Assembly (NCBI GenBank): GCA_946186925.1 | Contig: CAMHPA010000006.1 | Coordinates: 1 to 64,000, forward strand | Direction of reading: 5' to 3' | From: an uncultured Bacteroidota bacterium | Lineage (GTDB): Bacteria; Bacteroidota; Bacteroidia; Bacteroidales; SZUA-534 | Length of the DNA: 64,000 nt | The notes under the pieces: generated by a model | Databases searched by the model: none | Seen by the model: the letters and a program-made list of their open reading frames with translations, nothing else | Told to the model about the DNA's origin: nothing | Part shown: one piece after another, positions 8,151-16,890 of the stretch | Numbering within the stretch: the stretch's first letter is position 1 | Layout: the number at the start of each line of letters is the position of its first letter | Program-made: the position numbers and the translations under genes

Positions 8151-9515
8151 ATGGCCAAGCTGAAAACCACCTACGTGTGCAGCAACTGCGGCGCAACGTC
8201 GGCCAAATGGATTGGCCGGTGCCCGTCGTGCGGCGAGTGGAACACCTACAACGAGGAAGTTGCCGAACCCCAACGCCCAACATCGGTGGTGGGCAGAGCG
8301 GCCACAGGGTCGGCTCCAATCCTGATTAAAGACATTGTTGAAAACCGCCAGCAGCGCAGCTCAACTCAAAGCTCTGAATTCGACCGCGTGCTGGGTGGCG
8401 GGCTGGTGCCCGGAGTGGTGGTGCTGTTTGGCGGCGAGCCCGGCATCGGCAAATCGACTCTGCTGCTGCAAGTGGCCGGAAAATTCAATGGAACAGTGCT
8501 TTACGCCTCGGGCGAGGAGAGCGCCGAACAGATTAAGATGCGCGCCACACGGCTCAAAGTGAACGACAGCAACATCTATTTTCTGGCCGAAATATCGTGC
8601 GAAAACATTATTGCGCAGGCCCGCTCGCTGAAACCCGACCTGCTGATTGTGGATTCAATCCAAACCCTGCGGACCGAATATGTTGAATCGTCGTCGGGCA
8701 CGGTGACGCAAATTCGCGAATGCGCCACACTGCTGCAGCAATACGCCAAGGAGACGGCCACACCGGTAATTATTGTGGGGCACATCACCAAAGACGGCTC
8801 GCTGGCCGGACCGAAGGTGCTTGAACACGTGGTGGACACTGTGCTGCAGTTTGAGGGCGACAACCACTTCTTTTACAGAATATTACGCGCACACAAAAAC
8901 CGTTTTGGCTCGACATCGGAAATCGGCATTTTTGAGATGGGCGAAGAAGGCCTGCAAGAGGTGCCGAATCCGTCGGAATTTCTGCTGAGCAACCACCGCG
9001 AGCAGTACAGCGGAGTCTCAACTGCCGCCACACTCGAGGGCGTGCGTCCGTTTATGGTTGAGGTTCAGGCGCTTGTGAGCTCGGCTGTTTACGGAACACC
9101 ACAACGCTCGTCAACCGGTTTCGACTCGCGCCGGCTCAATATGCTGCTGGCCGTGCTTGAGAAAAAAGCCAATTTCAAACTGGCCACCAAAGACGTGTTC
9201 CTGAACCTTGCCGGCGGCCTGAAAGTCATTGACCCGGCACTCGACCTGGCCGTTGTCTGCGCCATTCTGTCGTCGGATGTTGACCGCCCGCTGCGCCATG
9301 GCGACTGTTTTGCCGGCGAGGTTGGCCTCTCGGGCGAAATCCGCCCCACCGCCCGCATTGAGCAACGCATTGCCGAAGCCGACAAACTCGGCTACAAGCG
9401 CATTTTCGTGCCCAACCAGCCCAAAAACATCCAACCGGACAAATACAAAATCAACATTCAGTTTGTGGACAAGCTTGAGCAGGTGATTTCAAAGGTGTTT
9501 ATCGGGAAAGATTGA
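8151..9515 (+). CDS. radA: DNA repair protein RadA
   Basis: 454 residues, the normal length. RadA is a hexameric RecA-like ATPase that drives branch migration of recombination intermediates. In order: a four-cysteine zinc finger (Cys10, Cys13, Cys24, Cys27), Walker A GGEPGIGKST with Lys101, Walker B LLIVDSIQ near 165, the RadA-specific KNRFG motif near 250, and a C-terminal Lon-protease-like domain (LAGGLKVIDPALDLAVVCAILSS near 350). Translation starts 3 bases after the lipoprotein stop. Confidence 0.97.
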   Translation: MAKLKTTYVCSNCGATSAKWIGRCPSCGEWNTYNEEVAEPQRPTSVVGRAATGSAPILIKDIVENRQQRSSTQSSEFDRVLGGGLVPGVVVLFGGEPGIGKSTLLLQVAGKFNGTVLYASGEESAEQIKMRATRLKVNDSNIYFLAEISCENIIAQARSLKPDLLIVDSIQTLRTEYVESSSGTVTQIRECATLLQQYAKETATPVIIVGHITKDGSLAGPKVLEHVVDTVLQFEGDNHFFYRILRAHKNRFGSTSEIGIFEMGEEGLQEVPNPSEFLLSNHREQYSGVSTAATLEGVRPFMVEVQALVSSAVYGTPQRSSTGFDSRRLNMLLAVLEKKANFKLATKDVFLNLAGGLKVIDPALDLAVVCAILSSDVDRPLRHGDCFAGEVGLSGEIRPTARIEQRIAEADKLGYKRIFVPNQPKNIQPDKYKINIQFVDKLEQVISKVFIGKD

Positions 9516-9573
9516 TTATTGCTCCCGAGTTCGGGCGAAAATATTACTGTTAATCACACAGTTATCTATAAGC

Positions 9574-9608
9574 AAAAACCCTTCCGACTAATTGTCAGAA
9601 GGGTTTTT
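9574..9608. terminator. Bidirectional terminator between radA and tRNA-Leu
   Basis: AAAAACCCTTC pairs with GAAGGGTTTTT, extended by GAC/GTC with one C-A mismatch, around the loop TAATT. A and T runs on the two sides would end both radA and the minus-strand tRNA transcript. Confidence 0.75.
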
Positions 9609-9614
9609 CCATTG

Positions 9615-9698
9615 TACCCGGAGCCGGGGTCGAACCGGCACAGGGGTGAACCTACTGGTGTTTGAGACCAGCGCGTCTACCGATTCCGCCATCCGGGC
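9615..9698 (-). tRNA. tRNA-Leu (anticodon CAA)
   Basis: 84 bases with an acceptor stem GCCCGGA/TCCGGGT (the first pair is a G-T wobble), a D loop with GGTAGAC, the anticodon stem CTGGT/ACCAG around CTCAAAC (anticodon CAA, reading UUG), a short class II variable arm (TAGGTTCACCCCT region) and the T loop GTTCGACC. The discriminator is A at 9615; CCA is not encoded in full. Confidence 0.93.
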
Positions 9699-9754
9699 TT
9701 CATTTGAGCGTGCAAATATAGATAAATTCAGTAACCCAGCAAACTTTTTTTGGA

Positions 9755-9982
9755 CTACTTTACTTCTTCATAATCAACATATTCGCCGTCGGTTTCGCGG
9801 AAATGTTTCCTGTCGTTGCCGGTTTTCGAGTAGATAATCTGCCCGTCGGCGTACTGGGTGCGGCCTTCGTCGGCGCGCTCTTCGGCACGCTGCTGCATCT
9901 TGCGCAGCTTGTGGCGCAGTATCTGCACACCAATAAATCCGAAAACATAAACCAACGCGAAAAACAGCAGAAGTCCTAACAT
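9755..9982 (-). CDS. DUF4834-like small membrane protein
   Basis: 75 residues: one N-terminal membrane helix (LGLLLFFALVYVFGFIGVQIL) and a charged cytoplasmic tail ending in YADGQIIYSKTGNDRKHFRETDGEYVDYEEVK. The pattern matches the small DUF4834 family of Bacteroidales. Function unknown. It overlaps the upstream gene by 7 bases and is the last gene of the operon that begins with the penicillin-binding protein, so it may serve envelope growth. Confidence 0.6.
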   Translation of the reverse strand: MLGLLLFFALVYVFGFIGVQILRHKLRKMQQRAEERADEGRTQYADGQIIYSKTGNDRKHFRETDGEYVDYEEVK

Positions 9983-10536
9983 ACTTGATTGTTATAGATG
10001 ATTAGTATTGAACTGAATAGCGCCACGGCGGCCTGAATCCAGCCGTTGTAGACGTGATGAAGCCGCTGCTGCCTGGCACCGAAAATGCTTGTCAGCAGCA
10101 GTGCCAACAGAAACAAAGGCGCGTACCACACAACCTGCCGGCAGCCAGTTCCGAGCAGACCGAAACCTATTGAATAGATGAAGGTGTTGATGCCCGTCAG
10201 GCACGAGAGCGTGAGCAGCCCGCTGATGATTGTGGGGTTGATGCTGCGCCTGATTTGCGCGGTTTTCAGGCCGTCGTAAACGAGCTTTATGGTGAGCAGG
10301 AACATCAGGCTGGCGGCAAACCACGTGGCTGTCTGGCCATCGACGTAAGCGGTGCCCACGCGCCCCAGAGCCAAACCGCCAGCCGAGAACGCGGCCACAA
10401 CCAACACCGTGACGGCAAACCTGAGCAGCAGGTTCACTGCCGACCAGCGGCTGTCGAGAAAAGCGGCTGTAAGGCCAAGTGCAACCACATCGAGCGCGGT
10501 TGCCACAACAAACACAATAAACAGTCCGTCGAACAT
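9976..10536 (-). CDS. Six-helix membrane protein, distantly MntP-like
   Basis: 186 residues with about six membrane helices. The first helix region ATALDVVALGLTAAF and the central helix FLLTIKLVYDGLKTAQ recall the manganese exporter MntP (helix with Asp plus GLKMIYEGL-like loop), but the second conserved aspartate-containing helix reads LSCLTGINTFIYSIGF, without the Asp. It may be a divergent or non-transporting member; the resemblance is weak. It lies 2 bases after the 909-residue protein and overlaps DUF4834, so it belongs to the same operon. Confidence 0.45.
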   Translation of the reverse strand: MFDGLFIVFVVATALDVVALGLTAAFLDSRWSAVNLLLRFAVTVLVVAAFSAGGLALGRVGTAYVDGQTATWFAASLMFLLTIKLVYDGLKTAQIRRSINPTIISGLLTLSCLTGINTFIYSIGFGLLGTGCRQVVWYAPLFLLALLLTSIFGARQQRLHHVYNGWIQAAVALFSSILIIYNNQVC

Positions 10537-10538
10537 AA

Positions 10539-13268
10539 CTATTTGTTTATCTTGTAATTGAATAAATATTGGTCGTTGCCGCCCACAATCAGGTTGTAGT
10601 ACGACTGTCCGGCCTGCATCACGCCGATGCTGAACCGAGTCTTGCCGCGCAACGGAAATCCCGGCAGAGCCTGCCCTTTTGAATCAATAAGATAGATGTT
10701 GGCCGACTCGGTTTCGGTGATTCCGATGGCCACATTCGAGCTCGAGAGCCGGTAGAACGCCGGCCGCTGCGTGATGGTTTCGCCGAACTTGCGGTCGAAA
10801 ATCTTCTTGCCGTCGAAATTGAACACCGAGAGCATATTGCCATCGACAAAGATGAGCTCGGGGCGGGCGTCGCCGCAGATGTCTTCGATGTCGAAGAAAT
10901 GTTGCGGCGAGAAATCGGCCACCTTGCGCTTGGTGACGGTGCCGTCGAAGTGCAGGAAGCAAAGCGTGCCGTCGGCCGAAGTACGTACCAGCATCGCTTC
11001 CGCCCCACCCGCGGGTTTCAGGTAAGAAACGCTGTTGTTCACCGACGGGTGGATTCGTTCCTTGAAATCGACGCGCATATTTCCGCGGCGGTCAATCAGA
11101 TAGACGCGCGACGTGTCGGTTATCGAGATGTAGTCTTTGCCATTGTCGATGAAATGCTGCGCCGGCTCAATGGGCACTTGGTTGGCGCGCTGCAGCGAGA
11201 AGTCGGGCAGCGTCTTGCCGTCGATTGAGTAAACATACACATCGGCGTTGTCGCACTCAACAAACAGACGGTAGTTGCGGTTTTTGGCGTAATCGAACAC
11301 GGCCACCGGCAGGCTTGTGGGACTCGGCAGCGCTATCGGGTAACGCTCGACGTGGTTGCCGTTGCGGTCCACCAGATACATCTTCGAAGCGGTGTTGAAG
11401 AACATCTGCAACTTGCCATTGCGGTAGTAATCAATCTGTTGCACGCCGCCAATTATCGGCTCGTCAATCTGTTTTTTCCACATTATGCGGCCGGCGGCGT
11501 TTATCAGGTAGATGTTGTTTCGAAGGTCCTGAATGAAGATTTCGCGCTCACCGGTGTTGTGATTCTCAACCAGCACGGGCTTGAAGGCGGCAAGAGTGTC
11601 GAGATGCGTTTCCCAAAGTGTCGACGCCGAGCTCGACTGCACCGGCTGATGGCGCAGGAAGGTGTTGTGATACAGAAATCCGTCTTCAGCCGAAAACTGC
11701 CAGGCCAGACCGTAGAAGTTGCCGTAGGCCGCCTGATGGTTGTGGAAGCTGGTGATGTTGGCGCTCGACAGAATGCGGCTCAGCAGCGACTCGGCACCCG
11801 TGAGCGAGACAAAGGTGAAGAAGTTCGACTTGTTGGTTATGTAGTTGCTGAACTGGTCGTAATCGGGGTCGTACTGAAGCCTTTTGCGCAGCACATTGTC
11901 GTACACAAAGTGCGTCACCACGGCGTAGGTGTCGCCAAACACCAGCATATTGTCGATGGCGCACACATACTGCGCCTTGCACTGCCCCATCCACGGGCCG
12001 AACAAACGCGCGGGCGTCTGCTGCAGCGGCATCTCGTAGATGAAATATTTGGTGTCGTTATCGATTTTGAATTCCTGACGGCCGGGGCAGGCTGTCTTGC
12101 CGGCCACCAGCAGCTCGAGCATCTGCCGCGCTTCGTAGCCGCTTTTGCCTTCAACAATGCAGATTGTCGAGCCGTCGGGCATTGCCACCTGCATCACGCC
12201 GTGACCGAAATTGTCGGCCATCTGGTTGACAATCTGATTGCCGAACATCTGCCTGAGCGAGCCGATGTTGGTCTGATGGCGCGTGAGCTGCCCCACATTT
12301 TCCATATACGACTCGAGCGACCGCTGATATTTCTGGAAATTGCTGATTCCCAGCCACGTGAATCCGCTGATGCCCATCGGCACTTTTTTGACAAGGTCGC
12401 ACTGCACAGCTTCTTGGCCTTCAAACAGTTGCGACCACTGGTTCTTGACGGCGCTCTGCAGTGTGAAGCCGTTCACCAGCCAGTTGTCGTTTTTTATGCT
12501 GATGTCGAATCCGCCCCAGTCAGAGAACGTCTGAATGGCCATATCGCTAAACAGATTGTTAACGAACTGCTTCTGTATGAACGGATTAAGAAATTTAAAC
12601 TGAAGATAGATATTGGCATCGACATTTTTGCCGGCCCACTGCCTAACCTTCACAAACGACGGGTTCTGGTTGATTCCGTAACCGCTAATGGTTTGGCGCA
12701 CAGCGTCCTGCATAAGCATCTCGTTGGTCGATGCCATCAGGTAGCCTTGAAAAAAGGTGAAGTAAACCACCACTTTGTTGTTGGCGGTGCTTGTGAATTT
12801 GGTGATTTTGGCCTGGTCGTACTTCTGCGTAGCCAGGCTGCCCGACGAGCCAAGCAGAGTCAGAATGGCGTCGAGTGCGCGTTTGCCCTGAAGGTTCGAA
12901 CTGAAAGCCATCACTGCAAGTGGCTCATAATTAAGCATTGTGGTGTTGTGGAACGAAACCACCACCGGCAGCCCCTTGAAGTTATCGGCAAAAGTGGGAT
13001 TGGTGTTCAGCAGCGAGTCGAGAGCAAGCAGATTGGCCGCAAACTCGACACCCGAGCCCACTTCGGCCACATCGGCAAACACGCGGCTCGATTTCATCTT
13101 CTTCATCACCGCGCGCGCGTCCTTCACTTCAATAATGGCCGCCGAATTAACCGGCACGGCGTCGATGGCCGACACAGCGCCGTTCTGCTGCTGCTTGAAG
13201 TAGAAATACGACACCGCCATTGCCGCCACAACAACCACTACCGCAACTATGAACAAACCTTTTTTCAT
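10539..13268 (-). CDS. Large membrane-anchored protein with C-terminal propeller-like repeats
   Basis: 909 residues. A single N-terminal membrane helix (GLFIVAVVVVVAAMAVSYFYF) anchors a long extracytoplasmic part. Residues about 30-520 resemble the DUF3352-type domain found in Bacteroidota and cyanobacteria. The last 350 residues contain recurring strands such as NIYLINAAGRIMWKKQI, YLVDRNGNHVERYPIALP, YVYSIDGKTLPDFSL and VYLIDRRGNMRVDFKERI, the pattern of a PQQ-like beta-propeller. It starts 42 bases downstream of the penicillin-binding protein gene, so it may be an envelope or cell-wall factor. No catalytic motif is visible. Confidence 0.6.
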   Translation of the reverse strand: MKKGLFIVAVVVVVAAMAVSYFYFKQQQNGAVSAIDAVPVNSAAIIEVKDARAVMKKMKSSRVFADVAEVGSGVEFAANLLALDSLLNTNPTFADNFKGLPVVVSFHNTTMLNYEPLAVMAFSSNLQGKRALDAILTLLGSSGSLATQKYDQAKITKFTSTANNKVVVYFTFFQGYLMASTNEMLMQDAVRQTISGYGINQNPSFVKVRQWAGKNVDANIYLQFKFLNPFIQKQFVNNLFSDMAIQTFSDWGGFDISIKNDNWLVNGFTLQSAVKNQWSQLFEGQEAVQCDLVKKVPMGISGFTWLGISNFQKYQRSLESYMENVGQLTRHQTNIGSLRQMFGNQIVNQMADNFGHGVMQVAMPDGSTICIVEGKSGYEARQMLELLVAGKTACPGRQEFKIDNDTKYFIYEMPLQQTPARLFGPWMGQCKAQYVCAIDNMLVFGDTYAVVTHFVYDNVLRKRLQYDPDYDQFSNYITNKSNFFTFVSLTGAESLLSRILSSANITSFHNHQAAYGNFYGLAWQFSAEDGFLYHNTFLRHQPVQSSSASTLWETHLDTLAAFKPVLVENHNTGEREIFIQDLRNNIYLINAAGRIMWKKQIDEPIIGGVQQIDYYRNGKLQMFFNTASKMYLVDRNGNHVERYPIALPSPTSLPVAVFDYAKNRNYRLFVECDNADVYVYSIDGKTLPDFSLQRANQVPIEPAQHFIDNGKDYISITDTSRVYLIDRRGNMRVDFKERIHPSVNNSVSYLKPAGGAEAMLVRTSADGTLCFLHFDGTVTKRKVADFSPQHFFDIEDICGDARPELIFVDGNMLSVFNFDGKKIFDRKFGETITQRPAFYRLSSSNVAIGITETESANIYLIDSKGQALPGFPLRGKTRFSIGVMQAGQSYYNLIVGGNDQYLFNYKINK

Positions 13269-13310
13269 TTGAGCTTTCGTGATAGATGTTTGATTGTCAG
13301 ATATTTGCCA

Positions 13311-15674
13311 TTAGAAATAGAATTCATCTTCAATATCGTCGCTCTGGCTGCCGCTGCTCTGTTTCTCGTCGTAGTCGGGGCAGTCGAAAGTCTCGTTCCA
13401 GTCGGCCGGTTTCTCAAACACATCGGTCTCGGAGTAAGGCAGCGACGGGTCGTCGTAAACCTTGCGCATAAATCCGGCCCAGATAGGCAGAGCCATATTG
13501 GCGCCCTGTCCGTAGGTGATGGACTCGAAGTGGACGCTGCGGTCTTCGGCACCGGTCCAGACACCGCCCACAAGGTTCGGTGTGACGCCCATAAACCAGC
13601 CGTCGGACTGTTCGTTGGTGGTTCCGGTTTTGGCGGCAATCTGCGCCTTGAACTTCCACGGATAATCGTCGCGCCACAAGCGTGAGCCTGTGCCCTTGCG
13701 CACAACGCCCTGCAGCATTGTGAGCATCAGATAAGCCGTGCGCTCGCTGATGGCTTCGTGCTTCACCGGCTGGAAATTGGCCAGCACGTTGCCGTTCTTA
13801 TCTTCGATGCGTGTCACAAAAATCGGCTGGGTGTAAACGCCCTTGTTGGCGAAGCAGCAGTAGGCGCTCACCATCTCGCAAAGGTTCAGGTCGGCCGAGC
13901 CGAGGCAGATGGCAAGACTATTGGGAATGCTACTCTTAATGCCCATATTATGAGCTAGTTGTATCACGGCTTTCGGTTTGAAACGGTTCATCAGCCAAGC
14001 CGATATGTTGTTGAGCGATTGTGCCAGACCGTATTGCAGTGAGAGCTCGCGACCTTCGAGGAACGAGCTGCTGCCCGATTTGGGTGTCCAAACTTCGCCC
14101 GTTTCGGGGTCGGTGATGGTGACGGGCACGTTGAGCACGCGGTCGCAGGGCGAGAAGCCGTCCATCATTGCCAATGTGTAAAGGAACGGCTTGAAGGTCG
14201 AGCCAACCTGCCGCTGGGCTTTTGTAACGTGGTCGTACTGGAAGTGATGGTAGTCGATGCCGCCCACGTATGCCTTCACGTAGCCCGAGTGCGGGTCCAT
14301 CGCCATAAAGCCCGACTGCAGGAAGTGCTTGTAGTAGCGCATCGAGTCCATCGGGGTCATAACGGTGTCAACATTGCCGTGCCAGCTGAAGACGTTCATC
14401 TCGGTCGGGGTGTTGAAGTTCTTCACAACATCGTCATACGGCATTTTTCTCACCCTATAGAGCACGCGGTAGCGCTCTGACCATTTCATCGAGTTGGTCA
14501 TAATGGTGTTCACCTGCTCGGGCGTGAGTTCGCTCGAGAACGGCGCGTTTTCCTTGTCTTTCTCAAGATAGTCGAACTGCTTTTGCAGCGTGCTTTTCAG
14601 ATGGTCGCGCACGGCGTTCTCGGCATAGTCCTGCATCTTTGAGTTGACGGTGGTGTAGATTTTCAGACCATCTTTATAGATGTCGTATGGCGAGCCGTCG
14701 GGTTTCAGGTTGCGGTTGCACCAGCCACGCAGCGGATTGGTGAACCACTCTATCGAATCTCTCTCATAATCAGACTTGTTTTTGTAATTTTTGCGCTCAG
14801 GTTTCTTGGTGTTCATCTCAATGCGCAGAAACTCGCGGAAATATGTTGCCAGGCCTTCCTTATGGTCAACCTTGTGATAGTCGAGCCCCAGCGGAAGCTG
14901 CTTGAGCGAGTCGTACTCGGCACGGGTGAGCTTGTCGTTGTTCAGCATCTGATAGAGAACCACATTGCGGCGCTGCACAGTCTGCTCGGGGCGGCGCAGC
15001 GGATTGTAGAGCGCCGGGTTCTTGGCCATTCCCACAAGCATTGCCGCCTGCTCAATGCGCAAGTCCTGCGGCGTGGTGTTGAAGTAGATTTTCGCCGCCG
15101 ACTTCACGCCCACAGCCAGGTTCATAAAATCGAACTGGTTGAGATACATTGCGATAATCTCTTCTTTGGTGTAGCTGCGCTCAAGTTTGATGGCGATAAC
15201 CCACTCGCGGAACTTGCGGTTCACCATTTGCAGAGAATTGGTGAAATTCTCGCGCGGGAAAAGCATCTTGGCCAGCTGCTGCGATATGGTGCTGCCGCCA
15301 CCCGAACTCTTGTTGCCCGAAACAATGGTCTTGAAGAACACGCGCACCAGACCGGGGAAATCGACGCCCGAGTGCTTGTAGTAGCGCTGGTCTTCAGTCG
15401 AAACCAAGGCATCGACAAGGTACGGCGAGAGCTCATTGTAAGTGCCGGTCGAGCGGTTCTCTTTGAAATAGGTGCCCAGAAGCACACCGTCTTCCGAATA
15501 CACTTCCGAAGCCAGATTGCTTTTCGGATTCTCAAGTTCTTCAAACGAAGGCATAAAGCCGAGATTTCCGTTCCAAATGTTGTAGAACATCACTGCCGTG
15601 AGCACAACCGGAAACACCACTAACGACCAAATGATTATCTTCCATTGCAGCCGTTTCGAGATAGATATTGCCAT
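13311..15674 (-). CDS. Class A penicillin-binding protein (PBP1A type)
   Basis: 787 residues. It polymerises and cross-links peptidoglycan at the outer face of the inner membrane. A membrane helix spans residues 12-31. The GT51 glycosyltransferase follows, with catalytic Glu94 in STEDQRYYKHSG and GGSTISQQLAKMLF near 130. The transpeptidase has SxxK in GSTFKPF (near 485), SxN in SLNN (near 550) and KTG in AKTGTTNEQSDGWF (near 675). It ends with a short acidic tail. A -7 box TATCTTTG lies at 15705-15698 on the minus strand. It leads an apparent operon with the next three genes downstream. Confidence 0.93.
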   Translation of the reverse strand: MAISISKRLQWKIIIWSLVVFPVVLTAVMFYNIWNGNLGFMPSFEELENPKSNLASEVYSEDGVLLGTYFKENRSTGTYNELSPYLVDALVSTEDQRYYKHSGVDFPGLVRVFFKTIVSGNKSSGGGSTISQQLAKMLFPRENFTNSLQMVNRKFREWVIAIKLERSYTKEEIIAMYLNQFDFMNLAVGVKSAAKIYFNTTPQDLRIEQAAMLVGMAKNPALYNPLRRPEQTVQRRNVVLYQMLNNDKLTRAEYDSLKQLPLGLDYHKVDHKEGLATYFREFLRIEMNTKKPERKNYKNKSDYERDSIEWFTNPLRGWCNRNLKPDGSPYDIYKDGLKIYTTVNSKMQDYAENAVRDHLKSTLQKQFDYLEKDKENAPFSSELTPEQVNTIMTNSMKWSERYRVLYRVRKMPYDDVVKNFNTPTEMNVFSWHGNVDTVMTPMDSMRYYKHFLQSGFMAMDPHSGYVKAYVGGIDYHHFQYDHVTKAQRQVGSTFKPFLYTLAMMDGFSPCDRVLNVPVTITDPETGEVWTPKSGSSSFLEGRELSLQYGLAQSLNNISAWLMNRFKPKAVIQLAHNMGIKSSIPNSLAICLGSADLNLCEMVSAYCCFANKGVYTQPIFVTRIEDKNGNVLANFQPVKHEAISERTAYLMLTMLQGVVRKGTGSRLWRDDYPWKFKAQIAAKTGTTNEQSDGWFMGVTPNLVGGVWTGAEDRSVHFESITYGQGANMALPIWAGFMRKVYDDPSLPYSETDVFEKPADWNETFDCPDYDEKQSSGSQSDDIEDEFYF

Positions 15675-15697
15675 TGCAAAAATTTTATTTTAAGTGG

Positions 15698-15705
15698 CAA
15701 AGATA
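15698..15705 (-). promoter_or_regulatory. -7 box of the PBP operon
   Basis: TATCTTTG on the minus strand, exact TAnnTTTG, 23 bases upstream of the PBP start codon. Confidence 0.55.
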
Positions 15706-15734
15706 AAAAATTAGGTTGGTTGTGAACACAGCAG

Positions 15735-15854
15735 ATGCAAATTGAGAAATTGCCGGCTATTATTCAGCAACTCTCGCTCTTTTCAGATATAATCATCCTT
15801 GCCGATTACTGCTCGCGCACGGTTGCGGAATGGCTCAAAGCACTCCCGTTTTAG
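15735..15854 (+). other. Possible 39-codon small ORF
   Basis: An ATG-to-TAG frame in the gap between the PBP gene and the DUF4625 gene. The peptide (starting MQIEKLPAIIQQLSLFSD, ending TVAEWLKALPF) reads as an amphipathic helix pair and could be a small protein or a remnant of a longer gene. No promoter box is visible on this strand. I do not recognise it. Confidence 0.2.
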
Positions 15855-15855
15855 A

Positions 15856-16323
15856 CTATTCAATCACCTTCACCGCCATCGATTTTAGCTGCTGCCAGCC
15901 TGCCTGGTCGGTTAGGCGCACCATAAAGTGATAGTCGCCAGGGTCGATGTCGGCAGGAATGTCAATGTTGATGGTTGCCGTGTATGTCTGCTGCCCCTCC
16001 GGGATGTCGAAATCGCTATTGAATACCCACGGATTCACGGGCTTTTTCTCACCTTCGATTTCACATTCAGCCGCCGAAGTGCTGTGAGTGTGGTGGTCGA
16101 AATTGTTGTGAACCTCAATGTTATAGCTTCCCAACTCCACATTGTCGGAAAACTGATAGTGGAAAGCAATCACGCCGCCGCGTTTAAACTGCTGACAATC
16201 AACGGGGCAAGTCTGCTCGCCATCGGCAGTGATTTCGGGCAACGCCATATCCTCCGTTTTATCGGAACTGCTGCACGCACAGAGTGCGCACAGCAGAAGC
16301 GATGAAAAAATGCTTTTTTTCAT
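15856..16323 (-). CDS. DUF4625-type lipoprotein
   Basis: 155 residues. The signal peptide MKKSIFSSLLLCALCACSSS has a lipobox with Cys at about 15-17. The mature part is an Ig-like beta sandwich of the DUF4625 type: CPVDCQQFKRGG, HYQFSDNVELGSYNIEVHNN, and GDYHFMVRLTDQAG near the end. A histidine cluster (NFDHHTHS near residue 75) could bind metal. It lies 3 bases after its paralogue and behind the TonB receptor gene, so it probably acts at the outer membrane in the same uptake process; metal binding is inferred. Confidence 0.7.
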   Translation of the reverse strand: MKKSIFSSLLLCALCACSSSDKTEDMALPEITADGEQTCPVDCQQFKRGGVIAFHYQFSDNVELGSYNIEVHNNFDHHTHSTSAAECEIEGEKKPVNPWVFNSDFDIPEGQQTYTATINIDIPADIDPGDYHFMVRLTDQAGWQQLKSMAVKVIE

Positions 16324-16326
16324 ACT

Positions 16327-16791
16327 TTAATCGTTATGTGAATGTTCGTGTTCGTCGTCATCATCATCGTCATCCTCAACAATTTCGATGTGGCATTCGG
16401 CCGTTGTTTGCTGGCCTTCCTTGTCGGTAACTGTAAAGTGAAAATGATACTCACCAAGCGGCGCATCGGCTGGAATATCGATGTGCTCGTGGAACTCTAT
16501 ATTCTTGACACCTATGTATTTACCATCGGTAAACGATTTCTCGATTTCGAAACCGCTGCCTTCCTCCTGATGAATTTCGATGTCAATTCGGCTGATTAAT
16601 CCTTCGGCCAAAACATCGGCTTCAAGGTGCAAATCGTGACCCGGATGGGCGTGGCGGCTGTTGTCGTGCCCCACTTCGGTGAGCGTAATTGTCGGTTTTT
16701 CAGGTGTTTCGTCGTCTTTGTTGCACGATGCAAATACAAATGTCATAGCTGTGAGAGCCGCGATAAGGCTCATATTAAATATCTTTTTCAT
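16327..16791 (-). CDS. DUF4625-type lipoprotein with Asp/His tail
   Basis: 154 residues, lipoprotein signal with FASC lipobox near residue 22. The DUF4625 sandwich includes GHDNSRHAHPGHDLHLEADVLAEG (several histidines) and DAPLGEYHFHFTVTDKEGQ. The C-terminus is a run of seven Asp followed by EHEHSHND, a classic metal-binding tail. Together with its paralogue and the TonB receptor this suggests capture of a divalent metal such as zinc at the cell surface. That role is inferred from residues and context. Confidence 0.75.
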   Translation of the reverse strand: MKKIFNMSLIAALTAMTFVFASCNKDDETPEKPTITLTEVGHDNSRHAHPGHDLHLEADVLAEGLISRIDIEIHQEEGSGFEIEKSFTDGKYIGVKNIEFHEHIDIPADAPLGEYHFHFTVTDKEGQQTTAECHIEIVEDDDDDDDEHEHSHND

Positions 16792-16890
16792 TATTGTAAA
16801 TCTTTATTTATTAAACATTTAAATTGTTTTTGTTTTTCGTTAGTGCATTTAATTATTGTTTGTGTTTTTAGTTAGTGTTTGTGTTAACGT

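Noticed and set aside
11352..13685. 777-residue plus-strand frame
   Set aside because: It lies antisense to the 909-residue protein and the end of the PBP gene, is rich in His/Val/Arg as expected of a shadow frame, and has no start region or recognisable domain.
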